The notes under the pieces are model-generated. The model was not told the origin of the DNA and ran no database searches. It was given only the letters and a program-made list of their open reading frames with translations. Shown piece after piece: positions 1-8,427 of a stretch of 64,000 bases of DNA. Source of the stretch: Hymenobacter sp. BT188 (GTDB taxonomy: Bacteria; Bacteroidota; Bacteroidia; Cytophagales; Hymenobacteraceae); assembly GCF_014333585.1 (NCBI RefSeq), contig NZ_JACSCW010000004.1:186001-250000 (forward strand). The letters are read 5' to 3'. Position 1 is the first letter of the stretch. Each line of letters starts with the position of its first letter. Position numbers and translations under genes: made by a program.

Positions 1-2
1 CC

Positions 3-311
3 AAGTTCACCACCAACGACCCGGCCGAGCTGTATCCGCCATCGGTTACCACTACGCAGGCTCGCTTTATCGCCTTCATTCTGAATGAAAGAACCCGCGA
101 ACTGGCCGGCGAGCTGCACCGCTGGGAAGACCTGGCCCGCACGGAAACGCTGCTGGAGCGCGCCCGTACTTTCAACCCTGATACCCGGGCCGAAATTCAG
201 CCCTACCATAAGCTGCGGCCCATCCCACGCGAGCACCTGGAGCGGATTTTCCGCGGTGGTCAATCACTAACCCAGGAGCAGCGCCAAACCGAGCAGAATC
301 CGGGTTATTAA
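3..311 (+). CDS. SusD/RagB-family outer-membrane lipoprotein, C-terminal fragment
   Basis: The 5' part lies outside the window; about 102 codons remain. The fragment reads FILNERTRELAGELHRWEDLARTETLLERA and ends in EQNPGY, which is the typical C-terminal layout of SusD/RagB proteins (an 'ERxRELxGExxRWxDLxR' helix and a terminal 'QNPGY'). The complete SusD at 17074-18561 has the same layout (EERRREFLGEGLRWHDLVR ... DQNPGY). SusD proteins are surface glycan-binding lipoproteins that cap a SusC TonB-dependent transporter, so a susC gene is expected just upstream of the window. Family assignment is firm; the substrate is not visible, though pectin fragments are likely from the neighbours. Confidence 0.9.
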   Translation, partial: KFTTNDPAELYPPSVTTTQARFIAFILNERTRELAGELHRWEDLARTETLLERARTFNPDTRAEIQPYHKLRPIPREHLERIFRGGQSLTQEQRQTEQNPGY

Positions 312-337
312 GCTTGGGGGGCAAATTCTGGTAAATC

Positions 338-481
338 GTCATGCAGAGCGTAGCGAAGCATCTCGCGTGCTGACGTTGCCACGCTATCAGTCATCCTGAT
401 CTGGCGTCCGCTTGCGAAGGACTTTCTCACGAAAGAACGACTGGTTCATCGGTGAGAAGGTCCTTCCTGCGTCAGGATGAC
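338..481. repeat. Intergenic hairpin repeats: one half-element plus one complete element
   Basis: Bases 338-369 carry a lone left half (GTCATGCAGAGCG... to CTCGCGTG) of the 100-bp hairpin family seen elsewhere in this window. Bases 390-481 form a complete element starting GTCATCCTGA and ending TCAGGATGAC, with an inner arm (AAGGACTTTCTCAC) matched by GTGAGAAGGTCCTT. They fill most of the non-coding stretch 312-814. The remainder of that stretch holds one GGGGGGC motif at 316-322, another at 713-719, and the repeat box at 629-657. Confidence 0.8.
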
Positions 482-628
482 AGACGGAGTGGGAGTCATG
501 CTTTCAAAGGTCTAGCGGGATCTGCTACTTCTTTTTACCCCTTTGTGGGACTTGCCCAAGAAATTACTAATTTCAAGGTACAGTTGCGTTGGTTTTCTAG
601 CCAGTTTAACCAAAGGGACTTTCAGTAG

Positions 629-657
629 CAGGAGGGTGCGGGAGGGTTTGGCAGGAG
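629..657 (+). promoter_or_regulatory. Candidate rhamnose-regulon box upstream of GH28
   Basis: CAGGAG at 629 and CGGGAG at 639 are spaced exactly 10 bp, followed by GGTTTGG and another CAGGAG at 652. The same 10-bp-period direct repeat is found upstream of rhaI, rhaEW, rhaT, susC, the PL11 lyase and an acetylesterase in this window, so it is proposed as a shared operator. It lies about 160 bp before the GH28 start. The cognate regulator is inferred, not shown. Confidence 0.6.
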
Positions 658-814
658 AGAAAATGCAGATTTGGATGAGTAAGCAAAAGTGAGTGTTAAC
701 TGACGTGGGGCTGGGGGGCAAATACAGCGGTGGTGGGAATCTGTTGTTCCGCCCCTCAGTCTCGCGTCATGTTGCACTTCCCGTTTCTTCCTGATTCGGT
801 CAATCCTGCCTCCT

Positions 815-2242
815 ATGCAACTGCTGCTCTCCTTTCTGTTTCCGCTCATCACTTGGTTGAGCCTGTTTGTAACGGAGCCAGCGGCGCCCACTGCCGCTGA
901 TCCGGCCTGGGTGAAAGAGGTAGGCTCCAAAACGCTGCCCACGGCCAAAACGACGTTTGCGGCCACTAAATACGGCGTAGTAGGCGACGGCAAAACCCTT
1001 AACACCAAAGCCATTCAAAAAGCCATCGATGCGGCCGCTAAGAAAGGCGGCGTTGTCACGTTTGAGCCCGGTCAGTATCTGACGGGCTCAATTTTTTTGA
1101 AGAAGGGTGTCACGCTCCAACTCGATAAGGGCGTGACCCTACTCGGCAGTCAGGACATCAAGGATTACCCCGAAATGCCGAGCCGCATTGCCGGCATTGA
1201 GATGGTGTGGCCCGCAGCTCTAATCAATGTTTTGGATCAGGATAACGTCGCCATCACTGGCGAAGGCACGGTGGATGGACAAGGCAAGCCCTTCTGGGAT
1301 ATGTACTGGGCTTTGCGCAAAGACTACAATGCCAAAGGCCTGCGCTGGATTGTGGACTACGACGCCAAACGCCCGCGCACCTTGCTCGTGTCGAACTCCT
1401 CAAACGTAACCATCAAGGACATTACGTTGCAGCGGGCTGGCTTCTGGACCGTGCATATTTTGTACTCCAAAAACGTAACAGCCGACGGCCTCATCATTCG
1501 CAACAACCTCGGCGGTCATGGCCCCAGCACCGACGGCATCGACATTGACTCCAGCAGCTATGTGCTCGTGCAAAACTGCGATATCGACTGCAACGACGAC
1601 AACTTCTGCCTCAAATCGGGCCGCGACGCTGACGGCCTGCGTGTGAATAAGTCCACGGAATATGTCCTCATCCAAAACTGCGTCGCTGGTGCCGGTGGGG
1701 GGCTTTTTACCTGCGGCAGCGAAACCTCGGGAGGTATTCGCCACGTCATTGCCCGCAACCTGAAAGCGAAAGGAACCAAGGTTGGTATCCGTATCAAATC
1801 GGCTCTCACACGGGGCGGTACCGTAGAGGATATTCGCGTCGATAACATCGAGATGGATGGCGTAGGTACGGCCATCGAGATGACCATGAACTGGAACCCT
1901 TCCTACAGCTATTCCACGCTGCCCGAAGGCTATACGCAGGAGACATTGCCGGCCCATTGGAAAGCCATGCTGACGAAAGTAGAGCCCGCCGAAAAAGGCC
2001 TCCCGTACTTCCGCGACGTGCACATCAGCAACGTGCGCGTGACCAACGCCAAAAAAGCTGTTTCGGCCGAAGGCCAAGCCAATTCCCTGCTCGAAAACAT
2101 GACCCTGAGCAACATCACGATGACGGCCCAAACCGCCGGCGACATCAGCTACGCAAAGAACTGGACCGTGAAAGACATGAACATCACCACCCAAGACCAA
2201 CAGCCTGTAGCGGTGGTGAACAGCACAAGCGTGAAGTTCTAA
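815..2242 (+). CDS. Glycoside hydrolase family 28 (polygalacturonase/rhamnogalacturonase-type), secreted
   Basis: Predicted 475-residue right-handed beta-helix pectinase with a hydrophobic N-terminal signal (residues 1-28). The GH28 landmarks are visible: STDGID with D240, CNDDNFCLKSG with D261/D262, and the R326-I-K328 basic motif. The third landmark, normally G-H-G, reads A-G-A-G-G-G-L: the usual histidine position is Gly295. That codon begins the GGGGGGC motif at 1697. Rhamnogalacturonan-type GH28 enzymes vary more at this segment than polygalacturonases, so the enzyme may still be active. It acts extracellularly on pectin backbone, consistent with its SusD neighbour upstream and the rhamnose box at 629-657. 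The ATG at 815 gives a complete signal peptide. The exact substrate (homogalacturonan or rhamnogalacturonan) is undetermined. Confidence 0.9.
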   Translation: MQLLLSFLFPLITWLSLFVTEPAAPTAADPAWVKEVGSKTLPTAKTTFAATKYGVVGDGKTLNTKAIQKAIDAAAKKGGVVTFEPGQYLTGSIFLKKGVTLQLDKGVTLLGSQDIKDYPEMPSRIAGIEMVWPAALINVLDQDNVAITGEGTVDGQGKPFWDMYWALRKDYNAKGLRWIVDYDAKRPRTLLVSNSSNVTIKDITLQRAGFWTVHILYSKNVTADGLIIRNNLGGHGPSTDGIDIDSSSYVLVQNCDIDCNDDNFCLKSGRDADGLRVNKSTEYVLIQNCVAGAGGGLFTCGSETSGGIRHVIARNLKAKGTKVGIRIKSALTRGGTVEDIRVDNIEMDGVGTAIEMTMNWNPSYSYSTLPEGYTQETLPAHWKAMLTKVEPAEKGLPYFRDVHISNVRVTNAKKAVSAEGQANSLLENMTLSNITMTAQTAGDISYAKNWTVKDMNITTQDQQPVAVVNSTSVKF

Positions 2243-2250
2243 CAGCCCGA

Positions 2251-2366
2251 ACGACGTAGAGACGCGTATTCGCGTCTCTACGTCGTTGCTGACGTTGTTT
2301 AGTTGGCGCTGTTCGAACGGCACAATTCCAATCGTTCAACGATTAGACGCGAATACGCGTCTCTAC
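2251..2366. repeat. Intergenic inverted repeat, GTAGAGACGCG family
   Basis: A perfect 16-bp stem (arms 2251-2266 and 2271-2286, 4-base loop) lies 9 bp after the GH28 stop. A second GACGCG-AATA-CGCGTC hairpin ending in TCTCTAC follows at 2346-2366. Related units carrying GTAGAG...CTCTAC arms and a GTTCAACGA-like internal segment occur at 8304-8390, 34672-34708 and 59260-59356. There is no T-tract, so this is more likely a repeat element than a simple terminator. Confidence 0.75.
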
Positions 2367-2416
2367 CTCATTCAAAGGTTATAAAGAGCAGGTTGAACGA
2401 CATCGGATATAGCCAT

Positions 2417-2456
2417 AAAAAAGCCCGCATGACACGTCTGTCGTGCGGGCTTTTTC
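2417..2456. terminator. Bidirectional intrinsic terminator between GH28 and lutC
   Basis: AAAAAAGCCCGCA and TGCGGGCTTTTT arms form a GC-rich hairpin flanked by A and T runs. It lies between the convergent GH28 (+) and lutC (-) genes, so it can stop transcription from both sides. Confidence 0.85.
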
Positions 2457-2472
2457 TTTTAATTAAGTCTTG

Positions 2473-3045
2473 TCACGCCGTGAGCAACACCGTGAGGCTG
2501 CGGGCGCCATGAGCGCCAATAACCAAGGACTGCTCAATATCAGCCGTTTTGGATGGACCCGCGATAAACATACCATAGTCTCCTACATCTGTCACCAGCG
2601 CGTAAGCCTGATGCATAGTCGCCACGATATTTTGCTGCGAAAGTACTAGCACCAGATGCTGGGTAATCAAGGGCAACGCCCGGTGCAGCATGTTTGCTTC
2701 GGGTAGCCAGATGCAGCCATTCTCCGCGACACCAAAAATGCCCCCCAGTACGGCTACATCTACCGTGTCGAGCACAGCAGTTGGGGTTTGCTCATCGATA
2801 GTGATGGTGGCGGGCAGCAGGGGAGAAGCAACAGGGCCAGCGGCTGGGAAAAGCTGCTGAACTACTTCGGCCAATGGCTGGCCCACTGGTATGCGCACAA
2901 TTTGCCCCCCAATGCTTTGCAGCACCTCCGTGAAGCGCTCCACCGAAGCGTCGCCGGTGAATTGAGGTACCGTAGGTAACGGGTTTTCTTCGAAATGATT
3001 GGCGCGGGTAGCGGCCAGAATTCGCTCTCGAGCAGTGGCGGTCAT
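2473..3045 (-). CDS. lutC: LutC/YkgG-type LUD-domain protein, L-lactate utilisation
   Basis: Third subunit of the LutABC L-lactate dehydrogenase, which oxidises L-lactate to pyruvate in the cytoplasm. The 190-residue protein starts MTATARERIL and contains the LUD-domain pattern VDVAVLGGIFGVAENGCIWL, with the C-terminal FIAGPSKTADIEQSLVIGAHGARSL segment typical of LutC. Its ATG overlaps the lutB stop as ATGA (3042-3045), implying translational coupling in a lutA-lutB-lutC operon. In this setting the lactate is expected to come from L-lactaldehyde made by RhaEW. Two GGGGGGC motifs fall inside the gene. Confidence 0.93.
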   Translation of the reverse strand: MTATARERILAATRANHFEENPLPTVPQFTGDASVERFTEVLQSIGGQIVRIPVGQPLAEVVQQLFPAAGPVASPLLPATITIDEQTPTAVLDTVDVAVLGGIFGVAENGCIWLPEANMLHRALPLITQHLVLVLSQQNIVATMHQAYALVTDVGDYGMFIAGPSKTADIEQSLVIGAHGARSLTVLLTA

Positions 3046-4412
3046 GGCTTGGGGTTAGTTTGCTTAAACCATTCGCGGAAGCTTTGGGGTGGCGGCTCGG
3101 GTAGCTCACGGGCAATGGCCCACGGATTATAGCCCGGCGCGTGAGTGAGGGCGTGGGGCACAAAACGCAGACCCACGCGGGCAAATTTGCCCCCCAGCTC
3201 GTACATACCCGGCCGGGCCAGCACCCGGCTGAGCAGGCGCATGCTCCACTTCTTGCTGGCCGGAATTTCATCAGCGGCCGCAATTACCTGACGCCACTTA
3301 TAGAGCTGAGTATGAATGTCAATCTTCACCGGGCACACATCGGTGCAGGAGCCGCAGAGCGTGGAGGCAAACGGCAAAGATGCGTGCTGGCGCATGTCGA
3401 TGTTGGGCGACAGAATAGCGCCAATGGGTCCCGGCACGGTGAAGTCGTAGCTGTGGCCGCCGCTGCGCCGGTATACGGGGCAGGTATTCATGCAGGCCCC
3501 GCACCGGATGCACTTCAGCGACGCCCGAAAATCGGGACGGCCGAGCTGCTGGGTGCGGCCATTATCTACCAGAATTATGTGCAGTTCCTTGCCCGCCGCG
3601 GGGCGGCTGAAGTGCGAGGTGTAGGTAGTAGCGGGCTGCCCGGTGGCGCTGCGAGCTAGCAGGCGCGTGAACACGCTCAGATCAGAAAGGCGCGGAATGA
3701 GCTTCTCAATGCCCATGCTGGCAATGTGCACCCGCGCCAGATTTACGGCTAGATCGGCATTGCCTTCGTTGGTACACACGACAATACTGCCCGTTTCGGC
3801 TATAGCAAAATTAACCCCTGAAATAGCTACTTCAGCGGTAAGAAAACGGGCGCGCAAGTGCTGACGCGCGGCTTCGGTGAGTACCTGCGGATCGACTTCA
3901 CCTTCGGCTGTGCCCAGGTGTTTAAAAAACGTGGCGCCTACGTCTTCCTTTTTTAAGTGAATAGCCGGCAGCACCAAGTGGCTCGGCGACTCCTGCCGCA
4001 GCTGCACGATGCGCTCCCCCAAGTCCGTATCTACAATCTCGACGCCGTGGCGCAGCAGATAGGGATTAAGGTGGCACTCCTCCGTCAGCATCGACTTACT
4101 TTTGACAATGCTGCTGGCTTTTTCCTGCCGGATAATATCCAGCACAATGGCGTTGTGCTCTTCCGCGTTGGCAGCCCAATGCACGTGCACACCATTTGCT
4201 TTGGCTTGCGCTTCGAACTGCTCTAAATAATCTGCAAGACGGCTTAGCGTGTGCGTTTTGATTTGGGAGGCCAGCTCACGCAGCTCCTGAAACTCGGGCA
4301 CCGCATACACGGCTTTATCGCGCTTCTGACGCACAAACCACAAGGTTTCATCGTGCCAGGTTGTCCGCTCTGTGTCGCGGGTAAAAACTTCCGCTCGTTT
4401 GGGATGACTCAT
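3042..4412 (-). CDS. lutB: LutB-type iron-sulfur protein of L-lactate oxidation
   Basis: Iron-sulfur subunit of the LutABC complex, 456 residues from the chosen start MSHPKRAEVF. The N-terminal LUD-like half includes SIVKSKSMLTEECHLN and FAIAETGSIVVCTNEGNADL. The C-terminal half has two ferredoxin-type clusters, CIRCGACMNTCPVYRR and CGSCTDVCPVKIDI, for [4Fe-4S] binding. An upstream in-frame ATG at 4502 would add 30 residues, but it lies deep inside lutA, and the ATG at 4412 forms an ATGA overlap with the lutA stop, matching the lutB/lutC junction. The family is certain from the cluster motifs and gene order. Confidence 0.94.
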   Translation of the reverse strand: MSHPKRAEVFTRDTERTTWHDETLWFVRQKRDKAVYAVPEFQELRELASQIKTHTLSRLADYLEQFEAQAKANGVHVHWAANAEEHNAIVLDIIRQEKASSIVKSKSMLTEECHLNPYLLRHGVEIVDTDLGERIVQLRQESPSHLVLPAIHLKKEDVGATFFKHLGTAEGEVDPQVLTEAARQHLRARFLTAEVAISGVNFAIAETGSIVVCTNEGNADLAVNLARVHIASMGIEKLIPRLSDLSVFTRLLARSATGQPATTYTSHFSRPAAGKELHIILVDNGRTQQLGRPDFRASLKCIRCGACMNTCPVYRRSGGHSYDFTVPGPIGAILSPNIDMRQHASLPFASTLCGSCTDVCPVKIDIHTQLYKWRQVIAAADEIPASKKWSMRLLSRVLARPGMYELGGKFARVGLRFVPHALTHAPGYNPWAIARELPEPPPQSFREWFKQTNPKP

Positions 4413-5149
4413 AGGATGGTACCGTTCAAGATTTCGGCGGCGTGCATCACCCGCATGGGTAGCTTTTGGCGCCGCACAATGCCTTCCAGATGCATCAGGC
4501 ACGACATATCGCCGCCCGTAAGCACCCGCGTACCGTTGCGCAGATGATCCTGCACTCTATCTTGCCCCATGCGGGCCGAAATAGCGGCTTCCGACACGCA
4601 GAAAGTGCCCCCAAAGCCGCAGCACTCATCGTTGCGGTCAAGCTCGGTTAGCTCGATGCCATCTAGGGACTTTAGCAGCCGCCGCAAATGCCCATCACGA
4701 ACGGGGGTCATTTCCGACTCGTTGGCCTGGTGCAAGCCGCGCTGCCCGTGGCAGCTCAGATGCAAGCCTACTTTGTGTGGAAACACGCCTGGTATTTCCG
4801 TGACGCCGAGAATGGTGGTGATAAAATCAATCAGATCGTAAGTGGCCTCGCGCACGTGCTGCACGGCCGGTGTCTGCTCGATAATATTGAAATGCTTGCG
4901 CACGTGGTACACGCAACTGCCCGCCGGCGCCACCACGTAGTCGTAGCCCTGAAAGGTATCGACGAAGTGGTGATACACGGGCACCGCATCCTGCTCGCAG
5001 CCGCTGTTGGCCATCGGCTGACCGCAGCAGGTTTGCTTCTGCGGAAATTCGGCCTGTATGCCCAGTTTATGCAGCAATTGGTAGGTAGCAATACCTACTT
5101 GCGGGTAAAACTGATCAACGTAACAGGGAATGAATAAAGCGACTTTCAT
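4409..5149 (-). CDS. lutA: LutA/YkgE-type (Fe-S)-binding protein of L-lactate oxidation
   Basis: First gene of lutABC, 246 residues, with the two CCG-type cysteine-rich segments of the heterodisulfide-reductase-like domain: CCGQPMANSGCE around residue 42 and ECCGFGGTFC near residue 175, plus SCHGQRGLHQ between them. Together with LutB and LutC it converts L-lactate to pyruvate. It lies about 280 bp downstream of rhaB in the same direction, separated only by a hairpin repeat, so it may be read through from the rhamnose operon. That linkage fits disposal of L-lactate produced from rhamnose. Confidence 0.94.
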   Translation of the reverse strand: MKVALFIPCYVDQFYPQVGIATYQLLHKLGIQAEFPQKQTCCGQPMANSGCEQDAVPVYHHFVDTFQGYDYVVAPAGSCVYHVRKHFNIIEQTPAVQHVREATYDLIDFITTILGVTEIPGVFPHKVGLHLSCHGQRGLHQANESEMTPVRDGHLRRLLKSLDGIELTELDRNDECCGFGGTFCVSEAAISARMGQDRVQDHLRNGTRVLTGGDMSCLMHLEGIVRRQKLPMRVMHAAEILNGTIL

Positions 5150-5240
5150 TAAATTGAAAACTGATTTCTCTCCTCATTTGAGGAGGGATTAAGAGCGGCG
5201 GAAAGATTAATTACCAATAAGCTAGTCTTTTCAGCTGTCT

Positions 5241-5338
5241 GTCATCCTGAGCTTGCGAAGGACCTTCTGCCGTTGAATAAGTCGTTTTTTACGCTTGTCG
5301 CCCAACTGGCAGAAGGTCCTTCGCAAGCTCAGGATGAC
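5241..5338. repeat. Intergenic hairpin repeat (GTCATCCTGA family)
   Basis: Left arm GTCATCCTGAGCTTGCGAAG is matched by the right arm CTTCGCAAGCTCAGGATGAC, with GGACCTTCTGCC/GGCAGAAGGTCC extending the stem. The loop is about 30 bases. It lies between rhaB and lutA, both on the minus strand. A short palindromic CTCCTCATTTGAGGAG at 5171-5186 resembles the start of the repeat at 24747. Confidence 0.85.
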
Positions 5339-5432
5339 ACACTTAACTGCAGTAGGTAAAGTAGGTAATCAATGATTTATCATCCGACTCTGCTCTCTTT
5401 TTCTGTGGGATTGGGACGTCAGGAATGGGATG

Positions 5433-6761
5433 TCACGAAAACAACAACTGCGTTTTCTTCCAAGCCTCACCTTGCTCCAGATGAATCAAGGCACCAAGGG
5501 CGGTAGCTTGAGGAACCTCCAGAGTCTTGATTTTCGCGTCGGGGAAATTCCAGCTCAGAATCTGCATGAACAACGGGTTGCGGGCGAAGCCTCCGTCCAC
5601 GTAAATCAGCTTTTCATCACGCCGAATCAGGTTGATGGATTCGGTGAGAATATCCATAAGACCGTGCATGAGGTGGTGGTAAGCATCCCCGGCAGTGTTG
5701 AAACCGGATAAATCCCACTCTTTGGTCTGCCGCTCGGGGAAGGGGCCCGTGCCTCTCATACACCAGGGCTGAAAGTCATGCGAAGCCTCATCGTAGGGGC
5801 GGGCCAACATCAGCGAATGGTAAAAATCGGGCTTCACATGAAAGTGGTGGGCAATACGCTGCACCTGAAAGTCGTGCTCACGGCCGAAAAACACCCGCGA
5901 TGCTTTGGTCATTTCGCCCTTGGGCGAAAGGAAGCTCAGGCAGTCGCGGCGCAGTAGCTCGGGGGTGAGCGGCTCCCGGTTGAAGGGACTCAACGTCACG
6001 GCCCACGTACCGGTCGAAATCAGCAGGAAAGGCTTCTCATCCTGTTGCATATAGGGCAGCAACGCCGCCGAACTATCATGCAAGCCAACACCCACCAAAA
6101 TGCCATCGACCACCGAGGCAATTGAATCTTTAGTCAGGGGGGCTAATTTGTCGTCGATGCCCTCGCGGTAGACCCAGTCGTGGTATTGGTTGCGCTTGAA
6201 ATCCCACAGGCCCGTGTGGCAACCCACGGAAGTATAGTCGCTAAAAGCCTCACCGGTAATGAGGTATGATAGATACTGCGGCAAATGCAGCGACGTGCGA
6301 ATTCGGGCATATTGCTCGGGCTTGGTCTGCTTAAGCCAATACAACTGCATACCGGAGTTGAGCATGCCCATCTGTGGCGAGCAGGTCGCCGTAGCAAAGT
6401 CAATGGGGTCCTGATCAAGCTCGGCGTAAAACTGAGTCATCAGGGACGGGGGCATCGGCTTTAGGTAGTTGTAAAGCGGCAAAATGGGCTGTCCGTTGGC
6501 GCCTAAGTGCACAAAGCTGGCGCCGTAGGAAGTGAAATTCACTCCCTTCAGATTGTAGTGCGGATTATGGCGCAAGGTGTGCCAGCGGTCCTGCACCCAC
6601 TGCGAAAGCCGTGAGAGAGTTTCGCACGGAAAGCCCTCCTCATCCACGGTTTCGAGGCACACTTGCTGGTGCTCGTCAATGATCTGCCGATCCTCATCGA
6701 AAAGCAGTACTTTCTTGTTGGTCTTGCCAACATCAAACACGGCGTAGATGGACTTTTTCAT
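5433..6761 (-). CDS. rhaB: FGGY-family carbohydrate kinase, rhamnulokinase
   Basis: Predicted to phosphorylate L-rhamnulose to L-rhamnulose-1-phosphate with ATP. The 442-residue protein opens with the FGGY/actin-fold nucleotide site (IYAVFDVGKTNKKVLLFDE) and has the second phosphate motif LISTGTWAVTLSPFNREPLT and the adenosine-region YVDGGFARNPLFMQIL. Its ATG overlaps the rhaI stop as ATGA (6758-6761), so both are made from one message. It is the more divergent rhamnulokinase type common in Bacteroidota; the substrate is assigned from operon context with rhaI and rhaEW. Confidence 0.9.
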   Translation of the reverse strand: MKKSIYAVFDVGKTNKKVLLFDEDRQIIDEHQQVCLETVDEEGFPCETLSRLSQWVQDRWHTLRHNPHYNLKGVNFTSYGASFVHLGANGQPILPLYNYLKPMPPSLMTQFYAELDQDPIDFATATCSPQMGMLNSGMQLYWLKQTKPEQYARIRTSLHLPQYLSYLITGEAFSDYTSVGCHTGLWDFKRNQYHDWVYREGIDDKLAPLTKDSIASVVDGILVGVGLHDSSAALLPYMQQDEKPFLLISTGTWAVTLSPFNREPLTPELLRRDCLSFLSPKGEMTKASRVFFGREHDFQVQRIAHHFHVKPDFYHSLMLARPYDEASHDFQPWCMRGTGPFPERQTKEWDLSGFNTAGDAYHHLMHGLMDILTESINLIRRDEKLIYVDGGFARNPLFMQILSWNFPDAKIKTLEVPQATALGALIHLEQGEAWKKTQLLFS

Positions 6762-8038
6762 AAGCCAGTAGACAGACTGAATTTGCCGCGTTGCTGAATA
6801 AGCTGCTCCCGGATTTTGCCCGCGCGGTAGGCCGCGATGGGGTTGAGCGCCCCGCCACCTTGGCGGTAGGCTTCGGCCACCAACGGCCGTACATCGGTGA
6901 GGAAGGCGTCGCGCAGAATTTCTTCGGCCCGTACCACGTCGTTGTTTTGCTGGGCTTCTTGCAGCGTTGCACGGTCTACTAGCAAGGCTTTGGCGTAGGC
7001 TCCGAGGATGCTTTCTACTGACTGAAGCAAGTCTTCCAGCGGGTCTTTGGTGTTGTGGCTGGCGTCGATCATGTAAGCCACGGCAGGATTCGTGACGGCC
7101 GTGTCCTGCGCGCCATCTACCAGCTCGTTGAAAATCAGGAAGAGCTGATACGGCTTGATGCTGCCCGTGGTCAGGTCGTCGTCGCCGTACATGGAGCCGT
7201 TGAAATGAAAGCCCCCCAGACGGCCGAAATGCAGCAAACGGCCCACAATCTGCTCAATGTTGGTGTTGGGCAAATGATGACCTAAGTCAACTAGAACTTG
7301 CGCATTCTCACCCAGATATTGACACAGCGAATACGAGGTGCCCCAATCCGGAATAACCATGGAGTAGAAGTGCGGCTCGTAGGGCTTGTACTCGATCAGC
7401 ATCGTCATGTCCGAAGGCATGGCTTCGTAGATGCTGGCCAACGATTCGGCCGTGCGCTGGTAGGCGCGGCGCAGGTGCTGCTGACCCGGAAAATTGGAGC
7501 CATCAGCGAGCCATACTGTATGAATTTTGGCCCCCAATTGCTTGCCGTATTCTACACACTCAATGTTGTGCTGAATAGCCTGTTGCCGAACCCCTTCTTC
7601 GGTGTGACTCAGTGAGCCAAATTTGTAAGAACTCGCCTGATCTTTCTGGTCCTGAAACGTATTCGAGTTCATCGAATCAATTGTCAGACCTTCAGCCTGT
7701 AGCTGCTGCTGAAGCGCGGGAATGTCCCTCGGGATATCCCACGGGATATGCAGGGAAATAGAGTTGGAAGAGCGGTTAAGACGATTAAGTAAAGCCACAT
7801 CGCCAATCTTTTCCTCAAGGCTGCGCGGTTCACCCCCCGATGGATAGCGCCCGAAGCGCGTGCCGCCCGTACCCAATGCCCAACTGGGAATAGCTACCTG
7901 AAAATCAATGAGCTGCCGGATGATATCCTGCGCGTCGAGGCTACGGCGGGCCAGCATATCAGCCAGATAGCTGAAGCGGAGCTGGTGCTCACTCAACAGC
8001 GGTTGGTCGAGGTCCTGAATTTGTTGGTCGGAAAGCAT
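6758..8038 (-). CDS. rhaI: L-rhamnose isomerase (RhaI type)
   Basis: TIM-barrel sugar isomerase of 426 residues that converts L-rhamnose to L-rhamnulose. Metal- and substrate-site segments are visible: LIEYKPYEPHFY, VLVDLGHHLPNTNIEQ and GGFHFNGSMYGDDDL, matching the RhaI type rather than E. coli RhaA. It is the first gene of the rhaI-rhaB unit, with the direct-repeat box at 8155-8178 about 120 bp upstream of its ATG. A GGGGGGC motif (read on the minus strand) lies at 7211-7217 in the coding region. Confidence 0.93.
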   Translation of the reverse strand: MLSDQQIQDLDQPLLSEHQLRFSYLADMLARRSLDAQDIIRQLIDFQVAIPSWALGTGGTRFGRYPSGGEPRSLEEKIGDVALLNRLNRSSNSISLHIPWDIPRDIPALQQQLQAEGLTIDSMNSNTFQDQKDQASSYKFGSLSHTEEGVRQQAIQHNIECVEYGKQLGAKIHTVWLADGSNFPGQQHLRRAYQRTAESLASIYEAMPSDMTMLIEYKPYEPHFYSMVIPDWGTSYSLCQYLGENAQVLVDLGHHLPNTNIEQIVGRLLHFGRLGGFHFNGSMYGDDDLTTGSIKPYQLFLIFNELVDGAQDTAVTNPAVAYMIDASHNTKDPLEDLLQSVESILGAYAKALLVDRATLQEAQQNNDVVRAEEILRDAFLTDVRPLVAEAYRQGGGALNPIAAYRAGKIREQLIQQRGKFSLSTGL

Positions 8039-8154
8039 AGTAGGGTAGGGGTCGAGGGTGGGAAGATGGAGCCCGGTAGCTTCGTTTTAGCAAGTCGGCC
8101 AGGCAGACGATAAACACAGCTTCATTAGGATAAGCAACCTAGCACCAACCCGCG

Positions 8155-8178
8155 CCCAAACTCTTCTGAACTCTCCTG
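8155..8178 (-). promoter_or_regulatory. Candidate rhamnose-regulon box upstream of rhaI
   Basis: On the minus strand this reads CAGGAGAGTTCAGAAGAGTTTGGG (start 8178, so the halves are at 8173-8178 and 8163-8168, 10 bp apart). It matches the direct-repeat box found upstream of the other rhamnose and rhamnogalacturonan units, in the same orientation as rhaI. Confidence 0.65.
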
Positions 8179-8303
8179 TGTGTGGGGCTTTTTTCCTGGA
8201 TTAAAATTAGCCTCTCGTTAGTGACGAAGCAGGTAGGTAAAAAAGCGAGGAGATACACTTAGCTGCATCTCCTCGCCTGATAAATGTATGTCGTCAGCAC
8301 AGT

Positions 8304-8390
8304 GTAGAGACGCGATACTTCGCGTCTTGGCGTTGAACGATAGTGGATCAGGTGGCACACGCGAGGAGACGCGAAGTATCGCGTCTCTAC
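8304..8390. repeat. Intergenic inverted repeat, GTAGAGACGCG family
   Basis: Arm GTAGAGACGCGATACTTCGC at 8304-8323 is matched by the reverse complement ending GCGTCTCTAC at 8390. The internal CGTTGAACGA links it to the repeats at 2251-2366 and 59260-59356. It occupies part of the 389-base gap between rhaI and the GntR gene; a GCCCCCC motif follows at 8397. Confidence 0.8.
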
Positions 8391-8427
8391 AGAAAAGCCC
8401 CCCAGTCGCTTAATGAAGCAGATATGG

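Noticed and set aside
1400..2323. Long minus-strand frame opposite GH28 (307 codons)
   Set aside because: Low-complexity, His/Val/Gly-rich translation typical of antisense of a GC-rich gene; the sense strand encodes clear GH28 motifs.
4413..4502. N-terminal extension of LutB
   Set aside because: It lies wholly within lutA; the ATGA junction at 4409-4412 parallels the lutB/lutC junction.
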